Shown: piece after piece, positions 5,316 to 6,590 of the stretch
Layout of the letters: each line of letters opens with the position of its first letter
How positions within the stretch are numbered: position 1 is the stretch's first letter
NCBI GenBank assembly: GCA_041600735.1
Contig: JBFIJN010000493.1
Coordinates: 1 to 6,590 of the forward strand
Length of the DNA stretch: 6,590 bases
Reading direction: 5' to 3'
Source of the DNA: Paraliomyxa sp041600735
Lineage (GTDB): Bacteria > Myxococcota_A > Polyangia > Nannocystales > Nannocystaceae
The notes under the pieces: model-generated
Database searches by the model: none
Told to the model about the DNA's origin: nothing
Seen by the model: the letters and a program-made list of their open reading frames with translations, nothing else
Position numbers and translations under genes: made by a program

Positions 5316-6319
5316 TGATCTCCCGACGCGTGGCCGTGCTCGCCCTGCTCTTCGGTGGCTGCTCCACGGATCCCCCTTCCAGCTCCACCGATGACACGAG
5401 CGACGGCTCTTCGGGCGCGCCCTCGGACACGACCGCTGCGGCCTCGACCACCGCCAACACCACGACCCCGGCCACCAGCACCAGCGCCTCCACGACCGAT
5501 CCCACCCACGACTCGACGGGTGCCGATCCCGACTCGGACTCGAGCTCGAGCGGCGGCGAGCCGGTCGGCAGCCCCGGCTGCACCGCCCGCACGCCCCTCG
5601 ACGAAGGCGAGCATCAGTTCATGCTCGACGGGCTCGATCGGCGCTACATCCTGCGCCTCCCGCAGAATTACACCCCCGACCACCCATGGCCGCTGATCTT
5701 CGCGCTTCACGGCAACGGCGGGAACCCGGGCTACTGGGACGCGATCGGAGGTGATCGCGACATTCGCACGGCCTTCGCCGACGACGCGATCCTCGTGATC
5801 CCCGAGGCGATCAACAATGCATGGCGCGACTACGACGCCCCGTCCGACACCTGGCCGGCGGGCATCGAGCTCGAGCTGAATTACTTCGACACGATCCACC
5901 AGACCGCGCTCGATCAGCTGTGCATCGACCAAGACAATGTGTTCTCGATGGGCTTCAGCGGCGGCGGCTCGTTCTCGGGCGTGCTGGGCTGCCGCCGCGA
6001 GTACATCCGCGCAATCGCGGTCGGCGGCAGCGTGATCTACTTCCAGCCGGACGAGTGCGTCGCGACCCCCGCGGCGTGGATCACCATCGGCGATGGAGAG
6101 CTCACCCCCGGTCGCGAGGACTTCCGCGACTTCTTCCGCATGCTCGCGGGCTGCGTCGAGACCTCGACCCCCGGCGCGCCGGAGGGGTGTGTGGACTACG
6201 AGGGCTGCGGCGCCGACACGCCGGTCACGTTCTGCTCGCACCCCGCGGGCCACGTGTGGCCTTCGATCGGGACCGACGCCACGAAGGCGTTCTTCTCGAG
6301 CTTCTACGCGGCGGGCTGA
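5315..6319 (+). CDS. Lipoprotein esterase, PHB-depolymerase / feruloyl-esterase (CE1-like) type
   Basis: 334 aa predicted secreted serine hydrolase of the alpha/beta fold, tethered by lipid. Signal peptide: Arg4-Arg5, hydrophobic 6-13, lipobox FGG-C with anchor Cys16. Residues 17-85 form a low-complexity Ser/Thr/Asp/Gly linker that would hold the enzyme away from the membrane. The catalytic domain (about 89-334) shows the oxyanion-hole strand LIFALHGNGGN (127-137) and the nucleophile elbow GFSGG with Ser215. Asp260 in TIGDGELTP is the likely acid, and His313 sits in GHVWP, matching the GHxWP signature of PHB-depolymerase and feruloyl-esterase relatives. Eight further Cys (89, 203, 226, 248, 280, 292, 298, 307) suggest disulfides, as expected outside the cytoplasm. 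The substrate cannot be told from sequence: polyhydroxyalkanoate oligomers, feruloylated plant polysaccharide or other acyl esters are all possible, and polymer-binding domains are absent. It appears to be a single-gene unit from its own leaderless promoter, convergent with the prolyl isomerase gene 51 bp away. Confidence 0.92.
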   Translation: MISRRVAVLALLFGGCSTDPPSSSTDDTSDGSSGAPSDTTAAASTTANTTTPATSTSASTTDPTHDSTGADPDSDSSSSGGEPVGSPGCTARTPLDEGEHQFMLDGLDRRYILRLPQNYTPDHPWPLIFALHGNGGNPGYWDAIGGDRDIRTAFADDAILVIPEAINNAWRDYDAPSDTWPAGIELELNYFDTIHQTALDQLCIDQDNVFSMGFSGGGSFSGVLGCRREYIRAIAVGGSVIYFQPDECVATPAAWITIGDGELTPGREDFRDFFRMLAGCVETSTPGAPEGCVDYEGCGADTPVTFCSHPAGHVWPSIGTDATKAFFSSFYAAG

Positions 6320-6370
6320 GCGGCCAGGCCAGCGCTAGCGGGGCCGTGCTCGACCTCGCTGCGCTCGGCC
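6320..6370 (+). other. Convergent intergenic gap, no clear terminator
   Basis: Fifty-one GC-rich bases separate the stops of the esterase and the prolyl isomerase. They contain a perfect 8-base palindrome CGCTAGCG but no long stem with a loop and no T run on either strand, so an intrinsic terminator cannot be supported. Confidence 0.4.
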
Positions 6371-6590
6371 TCAGCCGGTGCGCTGGATGATGTGGTAGCC
6401 GAACGGAGTCTCCACGACGCCGCTGGTCTGGCCCACTTCCATCCCGAAGGCGCTGTCCTCGAAGGGCCCGACCATCTGGCCGCGGCCGAAGCTGCCGAGG
6501 TCGCCGCCCTTGGCGGAGGACGGGCAGTCGGAGTGCTCACGAGCGAGGCTGCCAAAGTCGCCGCCGGCCTGGAGGTTGTCGAGGATCGAC
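6371..6590 (-). CDS. Parvulin-type peptidyl-prolyl isomerase, C-terminal end (partial)
   Basis: Only the last 72 codons are in the window (stop TGA at 6373-6371); the gene runs off the right edge. It catalyses cis-trans isomerisation of Xaa-Pro bonds during protein folding. The parvulin (rotamase) core is unmistakable: DFGSLAREHSDCPSSAKGGD, then LGSFGRGQMVGPFEDSAF, then the final strand FGYHIIQRTG. Equivalents of Pin1 active-site residues are present: Cys22 (Pin1 C113), Met39 (M130), Phe43 (F134) and His66 (H157), numbering from the first complete codon. Val40 replaces Pin1 Gln131. The SDCPSSAKGGDLG and RGQM-PFEDSAF wording is closer to the eukaryotic Pin1/Ess1 group than to SurA or PrsA. The part with the other active-site His and any phosphate-binding basic loop lies outside, as does any signal peptide or chaperone domain, so location in the cell is unknown. 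The protein ends right after the domain, as in Pin1-like single-domain enzymes. Confidence 0.93.
   Translation of the reverse strand, partial: SILDNLQAGGDFGSLAREHSDCPSSAKGGDLGSFGRGQMVGPFEDSAFGMEVGQTSGVVETPFGYHIIQRTG

Noticed and set aside
4552..5394. Plus-strand open frame of about 280 codons across the large gene and into the esterase start
   Set aside because: Arg/His-rich shadow; it would overlap both the large minus-strand gene and the clear esterase signal peptide.
5210..6253. Minus-strand open frame of about 347 codons opposite the esterase
   Set aside because: Antisense shadow of the esterase, rich in Arg/Gly/Val/Ala from reading its Ser/Thr linker backwards; no family features.
6320..6370. 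Possible bidirectional terminator between the convergent esterase and isomerase genes
   Set aside because: Only short GGCCG/CGGCC arms far apart and a loop-less palindrome; no T run on either strand.
6304..6555. Minus-strand 83-codon frame at the right edge
   Set aside because: Wrong frame of the parvulin gene; the true frame ends at 6371 and shows the full rotamase signature.

Overview
The window is high-GC, gene-dense bacterial DNA. Third codon positions are strongly G/C-biased, and four to five genes encode predicted lipoproteins. One of these has a long Ser/Thr/Asp/Gly linker after the lipid-anchored Cys. Together with a class III nucleotidyl cyclase, a Pin1-like parvulin and apparently leaderless GTG/ATG starts, this suggests a myxobacterium (Myxococcota, perhaps Nannocystaceae). 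That placement is inferred from composition and protein style; there is no marker gene in the window. No RNA genes, insertion sequences, CRISPR arrays or phage genes were seen.

Layout, left to right. (1) 1-867 (+): the 3' part of an unrecognised protein, open through the left edge. (2) 883-1710/1809 (-): a compact soluble class III adenylate/guanylate cyclase domain protein, convergent with (1). (3) 1830-2471 (+): a lipoprotein that looks like two copies of one small beta domain, divergent from the cyclase. The gap between them carries extended -10 elements on both strands, almost exactly superimposed. (4) 2480-2851 and 2856-3251 (-): two small Cys-rich lipoproteins, 4 nt apart. They share a 10-Cys spacing pattern although the sequences otherwise differ. 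The upstream one has lost the front of its signal peptide to an apparent one-base deletion in a C run. (5) 3298-3561 (-): a short hydrophobic ORF that may be a third, damaged lipoprotein of the same operon. (6) 3571-5196 (-): a large two-domain protein with a probable beta-propeller C-terminal half. (7) 5315-6319 (+): a lipoprotein esterase of the PHB-depolymerase/feruloyl-esterase type with a clear Ser-Asp-His triad. (8) 6371-6590 (-): the C-terminal end of a parvulin-type prolyl isomerase, cut by the right edge.

Most neighbours are convergent or divergent, so there is no single long pathway operon. The one tight cluster is the minus-strand set from 3561 (or 5196) down to 2480. The best candidates for something undescribed are the paired 10-Cys lipoproteins with their frame-disrupted leader. 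Next are the symmetric, leaderless divergent promoter at about 1815-1824 and the cyclase with Thr/Thr at the purine-recognition positions.
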